A stretch of DNA of 50,074 bases from Cardiobacteriaceae bacterium (GTDB taxonomy: Bacteria; Pseudomonadota; Gammaproteobacteria; Cardiobacteriales; Cardiobacteriaceae): assembly GCA_017484165.1 (NCBI GenBank), contig JAFUTP010000062.1:1-50074 (forward strand), written 5' to 3'. Positions within the stretch are counted from its first letter, which is position 1. Each line of letters opens with the position of its first letter. This document shows, piece after piece, positions 34,925 to 43,730 of this stretch. Under the pieces are notes generated by a model. That model was not told the origin of the DNA and searched no databases. It saw nothing but the letters and a program-made list of their open reading frames with translations. A program made the translations under genes and the position numbers.

Positions 34925-35952
34925 AAGCGGTAATTGACAAATTAGCCCGCGGTAAAAATTTAACCGTCGAAGAGACCGAAACTGCTATCCGCGACATTAT
35001 GACGGGACAAACGGAACCAGCAGTAATTGCCGCTTTTTTAACCGCATTGGCAATCAAAGGTGAAACTCGAGAAGAAATCGCTGCTGCTGCAAGAGTTATG
35101 CGTTCGCTGGCTTTGCAAGTTGAGCTGCCAGCGGATTTGGCTGATGTTGTGGTTGATCCCGTCGGAACTGGTGGTGATGGCGAAAAATTGGTAAATATTT
35201 CGACGGCATCTGCGATTGTTGCTGCTGCTGGCGGAGTAAAAATCGCCAAACACGGTAATGTCGCAGCAAGTAGCGCATCTGGTTCGGCGGATTTTTTACG
35301 GGAAAGCGGTTGTAAATTTGCTACGAGTCCTACGCAAATTGTGGCTAGTTTGCAAACTTGCGGCTTTGGTTTTATGCACGCTCAAAAGTTTCATTCGGCG
35401 ATGCGTTTTGTCGCTCCTGTTCGTAAGAGCATCGGTATTCGCACGATTTTTAATATTCTTGGACCGCTAACCAATCCCGCTTCGGTTAAACGGCAGGTTT
35501 TGGGAGTGTTTGACCGTAGATGGCTCAATATTTTTGCCGAAGTTTGCCGCGATTTAGGTAGCAAAAAAGTGATTGTGGTGCATAGCGAAAACGGTTTAGA
35601 TGAATTTTCGGTAACACATAAAAACTTTGTCTGCGAGCTACAAGAAAATGGTGAAATTCGTGAATACTGCATAAATCCAAAGGATTTTGGTTTTAATTAT
35701 TCTGACCACCGCGCTTTGCAGATAAATAGTTCGGTTGAGAGCGTGAAACTTATTCGAGAAATTTGGACAACTGGCAAACCAGAAATTGGTTTTGATATGC
35801 TTTCTTTGAATGCAGCGGCAATTTTTGTCGCTAGCGGTTTAGTTGAGGATTTTGCGGCAGGAATTGCCAAGGCAAAAGAAATTATGACCAGTGGAGCTGC
35901 TAGCAAGCAGTTGGAAAATATCGCCGCTGTAACGAGCAGCTTTGGAGAATGA
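34921..35952 (+). CDS. trpD: Anthranilate phosphoribosyltransferase
   Basis: Second step of tryptophan synthesis: joins anthranilate to phosphoribosyl pyrophosphate. The 343-residue chain has the GTGGDGEKLVNISTASA loop, VKIAKHGNVAASSASGSAD, the KFHSAMRFVAPVRKSIGIRT segment and LGPLTNPA. It is the stand-alone TrpD, not fused to TrpG. It is coupled to rluE upstream and lies one base before trpC. trpE, trpG, trpB and trpA are not in the window. No leader peptide or attenuator was seen. Confidence 0.96.
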   Translation: MKAVIDKLARGKNLTVEETETAIRDIMTGQTEPAVIAAFLTALAIKGETREEIAAAARVMRSLALQVELPADLADVVVDPVGTGGDGEKLVNISTASAIVAAAGGVKIAKHGNVAASSASGSADFLRESGCKFATSPTQIVASLQTCGFGFMHAQKFHSAMRFVAPVRKSIGIRTIFNILGPLTNPASVKRQVLGVFDRRWLNIFAEVCRDLGSKKVIVVHSENGLDEFSVTHKNFVCELQENGEIREYCINPKDFGFNYSDHRALQINSSVESVKLIREIWTTGKPEIGFDMLSLNAAAIFVASGLVEDFAAGIAKAKEIMTSGAASKQLENIAAVTSSFGE

Positions 35953-35953
35953 T

Positions 35954-36751
35954 ATGGCTTCTATTTTGGACGAGATTGTTGCGTATAAACGCCGTGAATT
36001 AGACGAATACAAAGATTTTATTAGTGAAGATACTCTTATTTCCTATATCGAATCAGCTGATGATGAGCCGCGTGGTTTTTTCCGAGCATTGTTAGAAGCA
36101 CAAAAGAAAGGCAGTCCTGCGGTTATTGCGGAAGTAAAAAAAGCCTCGCCGTCATCTGGAATTATCCGTCCTGATGATTTTGTGCCAGAGCAAATTGCGA
36201 GAAGTTATGCGGAAAGCGGTGCGATTTGCTTGTCGGTTTTGACGGAAAGAAAGTTTTTCCAAGGAAGTGCTTTGTATTTACGGCAAGTGCGGCAGGCGGT
36301 GAATATTCCTGTTTTGCGTAAGGATTTCATTATTGATGATTATCAAATTTTGGAATCGCGTGCTTTGGGTGCGGATTGCGTTTTGCTGATTGCTTCAATT
36401 TTGTCGGATACCGAACTGTTAAGAATGAACCGAATGGCGTTTGATTTAGGTATGGATGTTTTGGTTGAAGTTCATACTTATGAAGAATGGCAACGCACTC
36501 GCCAATTACCGCTACGGATGATTGGCGTAAATAACCGTAACCTGCAAGATTTTTCCGTCAATCTGCAAACTAGTTTTGATTTGCGGGAAAAAATTCCGAA
36601 CGATATTTTGGTGGTGAGCGAAAGTGGTATCGAAACCCATCAAGATTTAGAAAATTTGCAAAAATTTGGCATAAACGCATTTTTGGTTGGTGGTTCTTTG
36701 ATGAAAGCACAAGATCCTGGAATTGCTTTGTGGCATTTGATAAACGGATAA
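35954..36751 (+). CDS. trpC: Indole-3-glycerol phosphate synthase
   Basis: Fourth step of tryptophan synthesis, a TIM-barrel enzyme of 265 residues with no TrpF fusion. Motifs: LDEIVAYKRRELDEY at the start, PAVIAEVKKASPSSGII (catalytic Lys), YAESGAICLSVLTERKFFQG, PVLRKDFIIDDYQI, IGVNNRNLQDFSVNL and VVSESGIETHQDL. ATG 35954 gives the canonical start; an in-frame TTG at 35942 overlaps trpD and is unlikely. It is co-transcribed with trpD. Confidence 0.96.
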   Translation: MASILDEIVAYKRRELDEYKDFISEDTLISYIESADDEPRGFFRALLEAQKKGSPAVIAEVKKASPSSGIIRPDDFVPEQIARSYAESGAICLSVLTERKFFQGSALYLRQVRQAVNIPVLRKDFIIDDYQILESRALGADCVLLIASILSDTELLRMNRMAFDLGMDVLVEVHTYEEWQRTRQLPLRMIGVNNRNLQDFSVNLQTSFDLREKIPNDILVVSESGIETHQDLENLQKFGINAFLVGGSLMKAQDPGIALWHLING

Positions 36752-36766
36752 TTTTGGATAAGTTGT

Positions 36767-37477
36767 ATGCAGATTTTCTTCCGTATTTTTCGTTTTGTAG
36801 CAGTTTTATTGACGGCAATTTTGATGTTGCCGAGTTTTGCTTTGGACAATTATCGCGCTGTTTATGATTTAGAAATTCGCGGAGTGTCTGCTGGCACGGT
36901 TGTTTATGAGGGATTTTTTACCGATATTACATATCGTATTGATACCGTCGGTAAACCATCAACAGCGGCTGTTATGCTTGGTTTTGGAGAAATTCGCGAG
37001 TCGGTGAAAGGTTTGTTGCAGGCAGGAAAGGTGCAGCCACAGTTTTATCAACGCTCGATGCAGGGTAAGGCTGATTATGCGCTGGAATACAAATTTACTC
37101 CCGAAAAAAATCAAATTGCGGTAAAAAAAGCTGGTGCGGATAGCGCATTGAGTTATGAGCAAGACCAAAAGCCTTTGGACACGATTTCGATGGTTTTGCA
37201 ATCGGTTGTGGATATAGAAAATTCTTCTTTACCGAAAGAATATACGCTGATTACGGAAGATCATATGCGTGTATATCAAATTGAAAAAATGCCTGACCAA
37301 AAATGGAAGAGCCGTGCTGGTAAAACATTGTCGGTAATGGTGTATCGGCAACGCAATGGTGAGAGGGAGAATATAGTGTATTTTGCGAAAGAGCCGCTTC
37401 GTTTGGTGCGACTTGAACAATTGCGCAAAGGTAAGCGGCATTTTTTGATGAATTTAACTGACTATCGGACGCTGTAA
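36767..37477 (+). CDS. DUF3108-type secreted protein
   Basis: A 236-residue protein with a clear signal peptide (IFRFVAVLLTAILMLPSFA, cleavage near residue 25), so probably periplasmic. The mature part looks all-beta and matches the DUF3108 pattern: YRAVYDLEIRGVSAGTVVYEG at the start, a TISMVLQSV segment, and YFAKEPLRLVRLEQ with the C-terminal LTDYRTL. The family has no settled function. It starts 15 bp after trpC and is followed after 3 bp by the glycosyltransferase-like gene, so all of 34352-40588 may be one long operon. Confidence 0.75.
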   Translation: MQIFFRIFRFVAVLLTAILMLPSFALDNYRAVYDLEIRGVSAGTVVYEGFFTDITYRIDTVGKPSTAAVMLGFGEIRESVKGLLQAGKVQPQFYQRSMQGKADYALEYKFTPEKNQIAVKKAGADSALSYEQDQKPLDTISMVLQSVVDIENSSLPKEYTLITEDHMRVYQIEKMPDQKWKSRAGKTLSVMVYRQRNGERENIVYFAKEPLRLVRLEQLRKGKRHFLMNLTDYRTL

Positions 37478-37480
37478 GAA

Positions 37481-38431
37481 ATGAAAGTATTGATGTTAAG
37501 TGCAGCTGATCGAATGCAACATGGACAGTTTTTGCTTACTGGTTTGCGGCAGAATATTGGAACTTGTGAATATTTTCCGCTAACCAAACCGCAGCAAAAC
37601 AACATAGAACAGTTCTTTTCGAGCTTTATTACCTTGCAGCGCTTTGATCGGATAATTATGGAACTGTCGCAGGAAGTGATTTACCGTCAAAGTTTATTTT
37701 TGCGTGGTTTGCCGTTTCTGGCATCTTTGAATTTGAATCAGCCCTACGACCGCAAAGAACGGACATTCTTAAAGAGCAATTTGAAGGCGATGCCTTGGTT
37801 GCGTGTGATTACGGATGATTTGAATCTTTATAGCGATTTGATTGGAGAAGGATTTGATACCGCTTGGATAACTCCGTCTTTGAATCCGAATGCTATTAAG
37901 CCGACGAATCAGGTTTCTAGTCGTAATCGGGTAATTGTTTTTGATCCGAGTGGAGTGGCGCGACCTGTTTATGAAAGTATGTTTGCGGCGAAATATTCCT
38001 CGCAGGAAGCTTGGGATATGTGGGAATTTTGCGATGCTGGCGATGATTTATCGATACGCATCAACTCGAAGGATATTTTTATTTACTGGCCTGATTCGCT
38101 AACCGAGACACCAACTCCGATGATTGAAGCGGTAAATTGCGGTGCGGCGATTATTTGTCCTGATTTTGGTGCGCATATCAACAAATATTATCAATGGCGT
38201 AATGAGCACAATTGTTTGTTTGTGAATACGGTTGATACCGCTTTGGAGACGGCAATGATTTTGCTGGAAGAGTATGAATTTCGGGCAAAATTGTCGCGGC
38301 ATTCTTTGGAAGGGGCGCGGCGTTTTTCGGCTTTGGCTGCTGGTGAAGAGTTAGGTGAAGCTCTGAAACCTGATATTCGTAAATCCAGTGATTACCGTCG
38401 TCGGGTAAGAATTTTCGGTTTAGAAATTTAG
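37481..38431 (+). CDS. GT-B-fold glycosyltransferase-like protein
   Basis: A 316-residue soluble protein. The C-terminal half holds a family-4-like sugar-nucleotide motif PTPMIEAVNCGAAIICPDF (about 208-226), the glutamate-plus-glycine pattern that grips the nucleotide sugar, preceded by IFIYWPDSLTE. The N-terminal half is a less typical Rossmann-like domain with no obvious acceptor motif. Family 4 enzymes usually have 350-400 residues, so this one is short. It is immediately upstream of a polytopic membrane protein, which suggests envelope glycan work, but donor and acceptor are unknown. Confidence 0.6.
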   Translation: MKVLMLSAADRMQHGQFLLTGLRQNIGTCEYFPLTKPQQNNIEQFFSSFITLQRFDRIIMELSQEVIYRQSLFLRGLPFLASLNLNQPYDRKERTFLKSNLKAMPWLRVITDDLNLYSDLIGEGFDTAWITPSLNPNAIKPTNQVSSRNRVIVFDPSGVARPVYESMFAAKYSSQEAWDMWEFCDAGDDLSIRINSKDIFIYWPDSLTETPTPMIEAVNCGAAIICPDFGAHINKYYQWRNEHNCLFVNTVDTALETAMILLEEYEFRAKLSRHSLEGARRFSALAAGEELGEALKPDIRKSSDYRRRVRIFGLEI

Positions 38432-38440
38432 TTTTTTGAT

Positions 38441-39880
38441 ATGCAACAATTGCGATGGTCGGTGATTTTTTCTTGGAAATTGCTTGATAAATACTGCCTT
38501 TCTGTTGTTGCGTTTATTAGTTTATTCACTACGATTTTTATTTATTACAGTTATGGCAAAGTTTTAAGCGTTGAAACCTTAACTGTAATTTGGAATGCAA
38601 GAAATAATCCCAGCACTGTTTTAGAATTTTTTTTATACCCTTTTCTATTTTTTAAGCAAGGTGAATTGTTTTATCTTGCCTTGATAAATTTATCTCTTGC
38701 CCTTGGGTTTGTTTATTTCGCTGAACTTTTAGGTATTGGTCGGCGGACTTTATTTTTTGTTTTTCTACTCTTTAATTATTCCCTTGAATATAACGATATC
38801 CGTTTGGAAATAGATGCGGAGCAAGTTTTTACTCTGCTTTGGCTGTTAGCGAATATTGCTTTTGTGCGTAATTTTGAAAAACGCCCTGATTTATCAGTGA
38901 TTTCTTGGTGTATGTTTATATCCTTTGGCGTATTTTTTAGCACTATTGCGCTTATTTGGGCGGTATTTTTTCCCATATTTTTCTTATTTTTATTTCGAGC
39001 AAATTGGCAGAAATTTTATTTAATCAAGTGGTCGAAAACTACTAAAATAATCCTTACATATTATATTTTACTGTTGTCATTGATACTTTTTATTCCATAT
39101 TGCAGAAATAATATTCTTGCTATCTTGCAGCAAATTGTTACTAACTTTAATAATTCCTCGCTGGAAATGTCATTATTTTTCAGCAATACTGGTGCGATGA
39201 GTCCTGATTTTGCCAATATTGTTTTGATTGCGGTAGCGATTGTATTATTAAATCTAGCTTATATTTCAGGTGCGTTGGTTTTATTTAGTATTTGGCTTTC
39301 ATTGACCTTAAAAATGACATCGGTTGTTTCTTTCAAGAAGCGGATTTTTCTTTACTTAAATTTAGTATTTTTTGTGTTTGCTGCTGGTATTTATCTGCTT
39401 TATAACTCACATTTACCGTCAGAATCAGCTTTTATTTCTGCCTTTTTAATATTACTTTTGCTTTATTCTTCAAATGCTTGTTATTATATTTCTAACCGTT
39501 TAGTTAATAATGATATTAAAGCTGAACGGTTGATGATAGTTATTTGGTTATTTGTGGCTTATGCTTTTGCGAGTATGATTAAATTTGGACCTTCTGACGG
39601 TTATTTGAAGCAGGCTGGACAATGGGCAAAAAATCATAACTATACGGTATTTAGTGATAATAAAACTGCGCTTTTTTATGCTGGAAAATCACCTGATATA
39701 GTCAGTGAAAATTATATTTCCTTGCTTGAATTTAATTCGCAACAGGAAAATAACAATGCCGTTTATATTTTTAATAAAAACCGCCATCGCGAGCTTACTA
39801 ATGAGTTAGATAATTTTGAAATAATTCAGGAATTTAGTAATAAGCACGGTAATACTGCTTATATTATTCGTATTAAGTAA
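38441..39880 (+). CDS. Polytopic membrane protein of unknown function
   Basis: A 479-residue protein with about ten hydrophobic segments between residues 18 and 380, then a soluble tail of roughly 90 residues (WAKNHNYTVFSDNKTALFYAG onward). The overall plan, with many helices, a short loop with acidic residues (NDIRLEIDAEQ, about 118-128) and a C-terminal soluble domain, recalls GT-C glycosyltransferases that use lipid-linked sugars. I see no diagnostic motif, so that is only a suggestion. It lies 9 bp after the glycosyltransferase-like gene. It is more AT-rich than its neighbours. Confidence 0.6.
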   Translation: MQQLRWSVIFSWKLLDKYCLSVVAFISLFTTIFIYYSYGKVLSVETLTVIWNARNNPSTVLEFFLYPFLFFKQGELFYLALINLSLALGFVYFAELLGIGRRTLFFVFLLFNYSLEYNDIRLEIDAEQVFTLLWLLANIAFVRNFEKRPDLSVISWCMFISFGVFFSTIALIWAVFFPIFFLFLFRANWQKFYLIKWSKTTKIILTYYILLLSLILFIPYCRNNILAILQQIVTNFNNSSLEMSLFFSNTGAMSPDFANIVLIAVAIVLLNLAYISGALVLFSIWLSLTLKMTSVVSFKKRIFLYLNLVFFVFAAGIYLLYNSHLPSESAFISAFLILLLLYSSNACYYISNRLVNNDIKAERLMIVIWLFVAYAFASMIKFGPSDGYLKQAGQWAKNHNYTVFSDNKTALFYAGKSPDIVSENYISLLEFNSQQENNNAVYIFNKNRHRELTNELDNFEIIQEFSNKHGNTAYIIRIK

Positions 39881-39892
39881 TATTGAACTATT

Positions 39893-40588
39893 ATGAAAAA
39901 TATTTTTATCCTAACTGGTGCGGGGATTTCCGCGGAATCTGGTATTGCGACTTTCCGAGCCGAAGACGGTTTATGGGAAAAGCATAAAGTTGAAGATGTT
40001 GCTACTCCCGATGGTTTTCGCCGTAATCCTGAATTGGTGCATAATTTTTACAATGAACGTAGGCGGCAACTCAAAACCGTTACACCGAATGCTGCTCATT
40101 TTGCGCTGGCAAAGTTGTATAATAATTACTCGCAAGGAATAGTAACGATTGTTACGCAAAATATTGATGATTTGCATGAACGCGCTGGTGCGACTGCAAT
40201 TCATATGCACGGTGAATTGGAAAAAATGCTCTGTTTGAATTGCCGTAAATCCTGTCTGTGGCAAGAGGATTCAAGCATCGAGAGTATTTGCACCAATTGT
40301 GAGAAGCGAGGCGTTTTGCGACCTGATATCGTTTGGTTTGGTGAAATGCCGTATTTTCTTGCTGAAATTGAAAGTTGTTTGCTTAAATCCAGTTTATTTG
40401 TGGCGATAGGAACTTCGGGCTTGGTTTATCCAGCGGCGGGTTATGTGCAACTGGCGCGAGCGGCAAAAATCAAAACTCTGGAAATGAATTTAGAAAAAAC
40501 CGCTGCCTCGCAATTTTTTGATGCGGGAATTTACGGAAAAGCGGGGCAGACGGTAACAGAATGGGTTGAAGAGATTTTGATTAAGTAA
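39893..40588 (+). CDS. cobB: NAD-dependent protein deacylase CobB (Sir2 family)
   Basis: Removes acyl groups from lysines using NAD. The 231-residue chain has the NAD motif GAGISAESGIATFR (about 10-22), TQNIDDLHERAG, the catalytic His in HMHGEL, and a zinc site of two CxxC pairs (CLNC and CTNC). Tyr53 and Arg56 (NFYNERRRQ) form the Y-xx-R pair that marks SIRT5-like enzymes able to remove succinyl and malonyl groups. The N-terminal membrane extension found in some CobB proteins is absent. It is convergent with gor, across a terminator interrupted by a repeat element. Confidence 0.94.
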   Translation: MKNIFILTGAGISAESGIATFRAEDGLWEKHKVEDVATPDGFRRNPELVHNFYNERRRQLKTVTPNAAHFALAKLYNNYSQGIVTIVTQNIDDLHERAGATAIHMHGELEKMLCLNCRKSCLWQEDSSIESICTNCEKRGVLRPDIVWFGEMPYFLAEIESCLLKSSLFVAIGTSGLVYPAAGYVQLARAAKIKTLEMNLEKTAASQFFDAGIYGKAGQTVTEWVEEILIK

Positions 40589-40618
40589 AAACTGCTTTTT
40601 GAAATATTCTCTTAATGA

Positions 40619-40768
40619 AAAATAAAATGGCGGTGAGTTATTAGTATAGTTGTTTCAATTCAAAATAAGACAAGGCAGCGAGCCGAAGACAGTATAAGAA
40701 TACGGCGAGGCGAAGCTAACGCAGTATTATTTTGAAGTGGAACGACTATATTCACCGCCGTTTTATTT
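40619..40768. terminator. Bidirectional terminator split by a repeat element
   Basis: AATAAAATGGCGGTGA (40621-40636) is complementary, with one G-T pair, to TCACCGCCGTTTTATT (40752-40767). With the 106-bp Correia-like element between them removed, the two arms would be separated by about 8-10 bases and would form a normal bidirectional terminator between cobB and gor, with T-rich tails on both strands. The insert is itself self-complementary, so the terminator may still fold with the insert stacked on its stem. Confidence 0.7.
40645..40750. mobile_element. Correia-like miniature element (106 bp)
   Basis: The left end is TATAGTTGTTTCAATTCAAA and the reverse complement of the right end is TATAGTCGTTCCACTTCAAA. 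Inside, AAGACAAGGC, GAGCCGAAGACAGTATAA and GCGAGGCGAAGCTAACGCAG are strongly reminiscent of the Neisseria Correia repeat (ACAAGGCGACGAAGCCG, CAGACAGTAC). The length (106 bp) equals the short Correia form. Correia elements insert at TA; a TA duplication cannot be told apart from the TATA ends here. No coding capacity. Confidence 0.75.
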
Positions 40769-40775
40769 CTGCCTT

Positions 40776-42131
40776 TTATTTCAGAGTAACAATTTCCTCT
40801 GCGGCAGTTGGGTGAATTGCGATTGTGTCGTCGAAATCTTTTTTTGTTGCTCCCATTTTTATCGCGACGGCGAAACCTTGCAAAATTTCATCTGCACCAT
40901 CTCCGTTAATAATTAAGCCGATAATTTTTTCTTCTGCCCCTAAACAAATCAATTTCACCATAAATTTTGCTGGCAAGAGGGCAAATTTTCTGCTCATAGG
41001 GTTGAATTTTGTTTGATAAACAGAGATATTTTCTTGACCGTAGAGTGTAATTGCTTCTTCTTCCGACAAGCCGATGCTGGCAATTGGCGGGTGAGTGAAA
41101 ATTACGGTAGGAATATTTTGATAATCGAGTTTTAAGTTTTGTTCAGAATTGAATAATCTGCGCGCTAATTTTCTGCCTGCGGCAATTGCAACGGGAGTTA
41201 AATCTGCTTTACCGATAACATCACCGATAGCATAAATATTTTTTATATTTGTATTTTGAAATTCATCGACTTCAATTATATTTTTTTGTGGATTAACAAT
41301 AACTCCTGCTTTATCTAAATCTAATTCGGAAATATTCGCCTCTCTTCCCGTTGCAAAAAGCAGCTGATTAACCGTTTTTGCGCTGCCAGATTTGAATATT
41401 GCAATGATATTTTCACCGTCTTTTCGGACTTCTTTTATTTCTTCTTGGAAATGTATATTTATGCCAGAATTCTGCATTGTTTCCTGTTGATTGGCGATGA
41501 TATCGCGGTCAAAATTGCGCAAAATCCTTGACCCGCGCACGATTAAATCAACTTCTGAACCGAGTGCATTTAAAATTCCTGCAATTTCACAAGCGATATA
41601 TCCGCCGCCTGCGATAATTATTTTCTCTGGCAATTCAGTTAATGCGAAAAAATCATCGGAATTTATTGCATATTCCCGACCTTTAATTTCAGGAATTTTG
41701 GGGCTTGAACCAGTTGCAATAATAATATGATTAGCGGAAATTATTTTTTCACCCTCTTTTGATTTTATTTTTACCGTATTTGCACTTAAAAATGAAGCTT
41801 GTCCGAAAAATAAATCGACATTTGCATTTTCTAAATTTCGTTTATAAATTGCGTTTAAGTTGCTTATATATTCATCTCGGATTATCTTAAAATTCTGCCA
41901 ATCGAATTTTCCTGAAAACTCAAAGCCGTAATTTTTTGCACTGTGTAATTTTTCTGCCGTTTCTGCTGCGTAATAGAACAATTTTTTCGGCACGCAACCG
42001 ACATTGACGCAAGTTCCGCCTAATTTATGTTTTTCAATTACCGCAATTTTTTTACCGAATTCCGCTGCTTTTCTTGCCGCTGCAATTCCGCCTGAACCCG
42101 CACCGATACAGATTAAATCGTAATTTTCCAT
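40776..42131 (-). CDS. gor: Glutathione reductase
   Basis: A flavin disulfide oxidoreductase that keeps glutathione reduced with NADPH. It has 451 residues from ATG 42131, which has AGGAG seven bases upstream; an in-frame ATG at 42155 is less likely. Features: FAD loop GAGSGGIAAARKAAEFG, redox pair GGTCVNVGCVPKK, NADPH loop GGGYIACEIAGILNALG followed by IVRGSRILRNFD with the two arginines that select NADPH, AIGDV, and the C-terminal HPTAAEE (active-site His-Glu). The window has no other glutathione genes except the glyoxalase II-like hydrolase. Confidence 0.94.
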   Translation of the reverse strand: MENYDLICIGAGSGGIAAARKAAEFGKKIAVIEKHKLGGTCVNVGCVPKKLFYYAAETAEKLHSAKNYGFEFSGKFDWQNFKIIRDEYISNLNAIYKRNLENANVDLFFGQASFLSANTVKIKSKEGEKIISANHIIIATGSSPKIPEIKGREYAINSDDFFALTELPEKIIIAGGGYIACEIAGILNALGSEVDLIVRGSRILRNFDRDIIANQQETMQNSGINIHFQEEIKEVRKDGENIIAIFKSGSAKTVNQLLFATGREANISELDLDKAGVIVNPQKNIIEVDEFQNTNIKNIYAIGDVIGKADLTPVAIAAGRKLARRLFNSEQNLKLDYQNIPTVIFTHPPIASIGLSEEEAITLYGQENISVYQTKFNPMSRKFALLPAKFMVKLICLGAEEKIIGLIINGDGADEILQGFAVAIKMGATKKDFDDTIAIHPTAAEEIVTLK

Positions 42132-42307
42132 TGCTTTGCTCCTAAAAATGAACAAAAGAGAATTTACAAAAATATTTCATACTGTTTTGACTTTTGCTAG
42201 TTTTTATCAATAAACTCCTGGTTTTAATTAAAAAACTTAAATTATTGATTTTCAAGCTGTGATTTAAGCGAAAATGCCGCGCTCGCAAGATTAGGAGAAT
42301 AGAGCAA

Positions 42308-43309
42308 ATGAGCCTTTTTATTGGAATAGAGAGCACTTCTTTAAGACCAAGCGATATTGCTAGATTAAAAAATAAACAAGTGGCAGGGGTAATTCTTTTT
42401 ACTCGCAATTATGAAAATTTTGAACAATTAAAAAATCTCTGCACGGAAATTTCCGAAATTGTGCCGCATTTACCGATTGGAGTTGATTGCGAAGGCGGAC
42501 GGGTGCAACGCTTTCGCGGTGGAGTGTTTAGTGATTTACCAGCGGCAGCAAAATTCGGTGAATTATTCGACCGTCGTCCGCATACGGCTTGTCTTGCTGC
42601 TTATGCCGCAGGTTTAGTTTGCGCTTATGAGCTGGCAACCGTGGGAATTGACTTTTCCTTCGCGCCAGTTCTTGATTTGCGGGATAAAAAATCTAGTGTT
42701 ATTGGCGACCGTGCATTTCACCAAGATGCAGCGGTGGTGAGCTTACTTTCTACCGCTTGGCGGCGCGGTGCAAAAGAATTTCAAATGCCCGCGGTGGGAA
42801 AACATTATCCAGGGCACGGTAGAATTTTCGGCGACTCGCATACGATGTTGCCCAAAGATACCCGTTCTTATACCGCGCGCCAAGCTGACCGTTTGCCGTT
42901 TTATGCGGCTGCTTACGACGGTATTGAAGCGATTATGGCAGCGCATATTCTTTTGCCAGAAGATACTCGTCCGAGCGGATTTTCGGCGAAATGCTTGCAG
43001 GGCTTGCGGGATTTAGGTTTTGACGGAGCAATTGTGAGCGATGATTTGGATATGCAGGCAGCGAAGGAATTATTTCCCGATGCGGCTGTTCGTAGTCAGC
43101 ATGCTTTGTCTGCGGGGGCTGATGCCGCGATGATTTGTAATTCCTTCCAAGATATGGATATAGCCCTTGCGGCTAATCTTTTATGTCGCGAACCTGAAAA
43201 ATCACAGAAAAGAATTAAAAAACTTCTTCGAAATAAAACAATTGTGCATACAACCGAAAGCCGTGAAAAATATTTGTTTGCCCGTAAAAGACTAGCTCCG
43301 CTTTTGTAA
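42308..43309 (+). CDS. nagZ: Beta-N-acetylglucosaminidase NagZ
   Basis: A cytosolic glycoside hydrolase of family 3 that removes GlcNAc from anhydro-muropeptides during cell-wall recycling. The 333-residue single-domain chain has IGVDCEGGRVQRFR (substrate Asp), KHYPGHGRIFGDSHTMLP (the NagZ histidine loop carrying the acid-base His/Asp) and GAIVSDDLDMQAA (the nucleophile Asp). TTAGGAG lies about eleven bases upstream. It is divergent from gor across a 176-bp gap. It links functionally with the cell-wall block at 10388-17469. Confidence 0.95.
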   Translation: MSLFIGIESTSLRPSDIARLKNKQVAGVILFTRNYENFEQLKNLCTEISEIVPHLPIGVDCEGGRVQRFRGGVFSDLPAAAKFGELFDRRPHTACLAAYAAGLVCAYELATVGIDFSFAPVLDLRDKKSSVIGDRAFHQDAAVVSLLSTAWRRGAKEFQMPAVGKHYPGHGRIFGDSHTMLPKDTRSYTARQADRLPFYAAAYDGIEAIMAAHILLPEDTRPSGFSAKCLQGLRDLGFDGAIVSDDLDMQAAKELFPDAAVRSQHALSAGADAAMICNSFQDMDIALAANLLCREPEKSQKRIKKLLRNKTIVHTTESREKYLFARKRLAPLL

Positions 43310-43345
43310 AATTTTATTTTTAAGATAAAAAAATAAGGAAAAATA

Positions 43346-43714
43346 ATGGCAGATAAGTTGTTGATTGTGATATTGAATGCCGATCCTAATGATGCTTTGC
43401 AGGTTGTAGAACCACTCTATCAAGCAACGGTTGCAGCCTCAATGGATTATACGGTAGAGGTGATTTTTTCTGGTCGAGCAGGGCAATTAGCAATGCGGGG
43501 AGTGGCAAATAAAATATTAACCGAGCGGAAAATTCAAGAAACGGTTTATGATTTAATTAAAGATGCTTATAAAAGCGGAGTTATTTTTAAGGCTAGTAAA
43601 TTCGTAGTTCAGAAGTGGGGAGATAACTTAATTGCAGAAATAAGCGAAGTAGTCAGCACAGGTTATATTGTAGGGGAAATAATGAACCCTGCAATAAAGT
43701 CGCTTTCTTATTGA
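43346..43714 (+). CDS. DsrE-family-like small protein
   Basis: A 122-residue protein with an alternating beta-alpha pattern (LLIVILNADPND, YTVEVIFSGRAGQLAMRG, VYDLIKDAYKSGVIFKAS). It resembles the DsrE/peroxiredoxin-like family seen in many sulfur-using proteobacteria. The cysteine that accepts sulfur in true DsrE proteins is absent; in fact the chain has no cysteine, so a sulfur-carrier role is unlikely. AAGGAA lies seven bases before the ATG. It lies 36 bp after nagZ and 16 bp before hpt. Confidence 0.65.
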   Translation: MADKLLIVILNADPNDALQVVEPLYQATVAASMDYTVEVIFSGRAGQLAMRGVANKILTERKIQETVYDLIKDAYKSGVIFKASKFVVQKWGDNLIAEISEVVSTGYIVGEIMNPAIKSLSY

Positions 43715-43730
43715 TTAAGAGGAATAAATA

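Noticed and set aside
34885..34960. trp leader or attenuator before trpD
   Set aside because: trpD overlaps rluE directly; there is no room for a leader peptide and no tryptophan-codon run.
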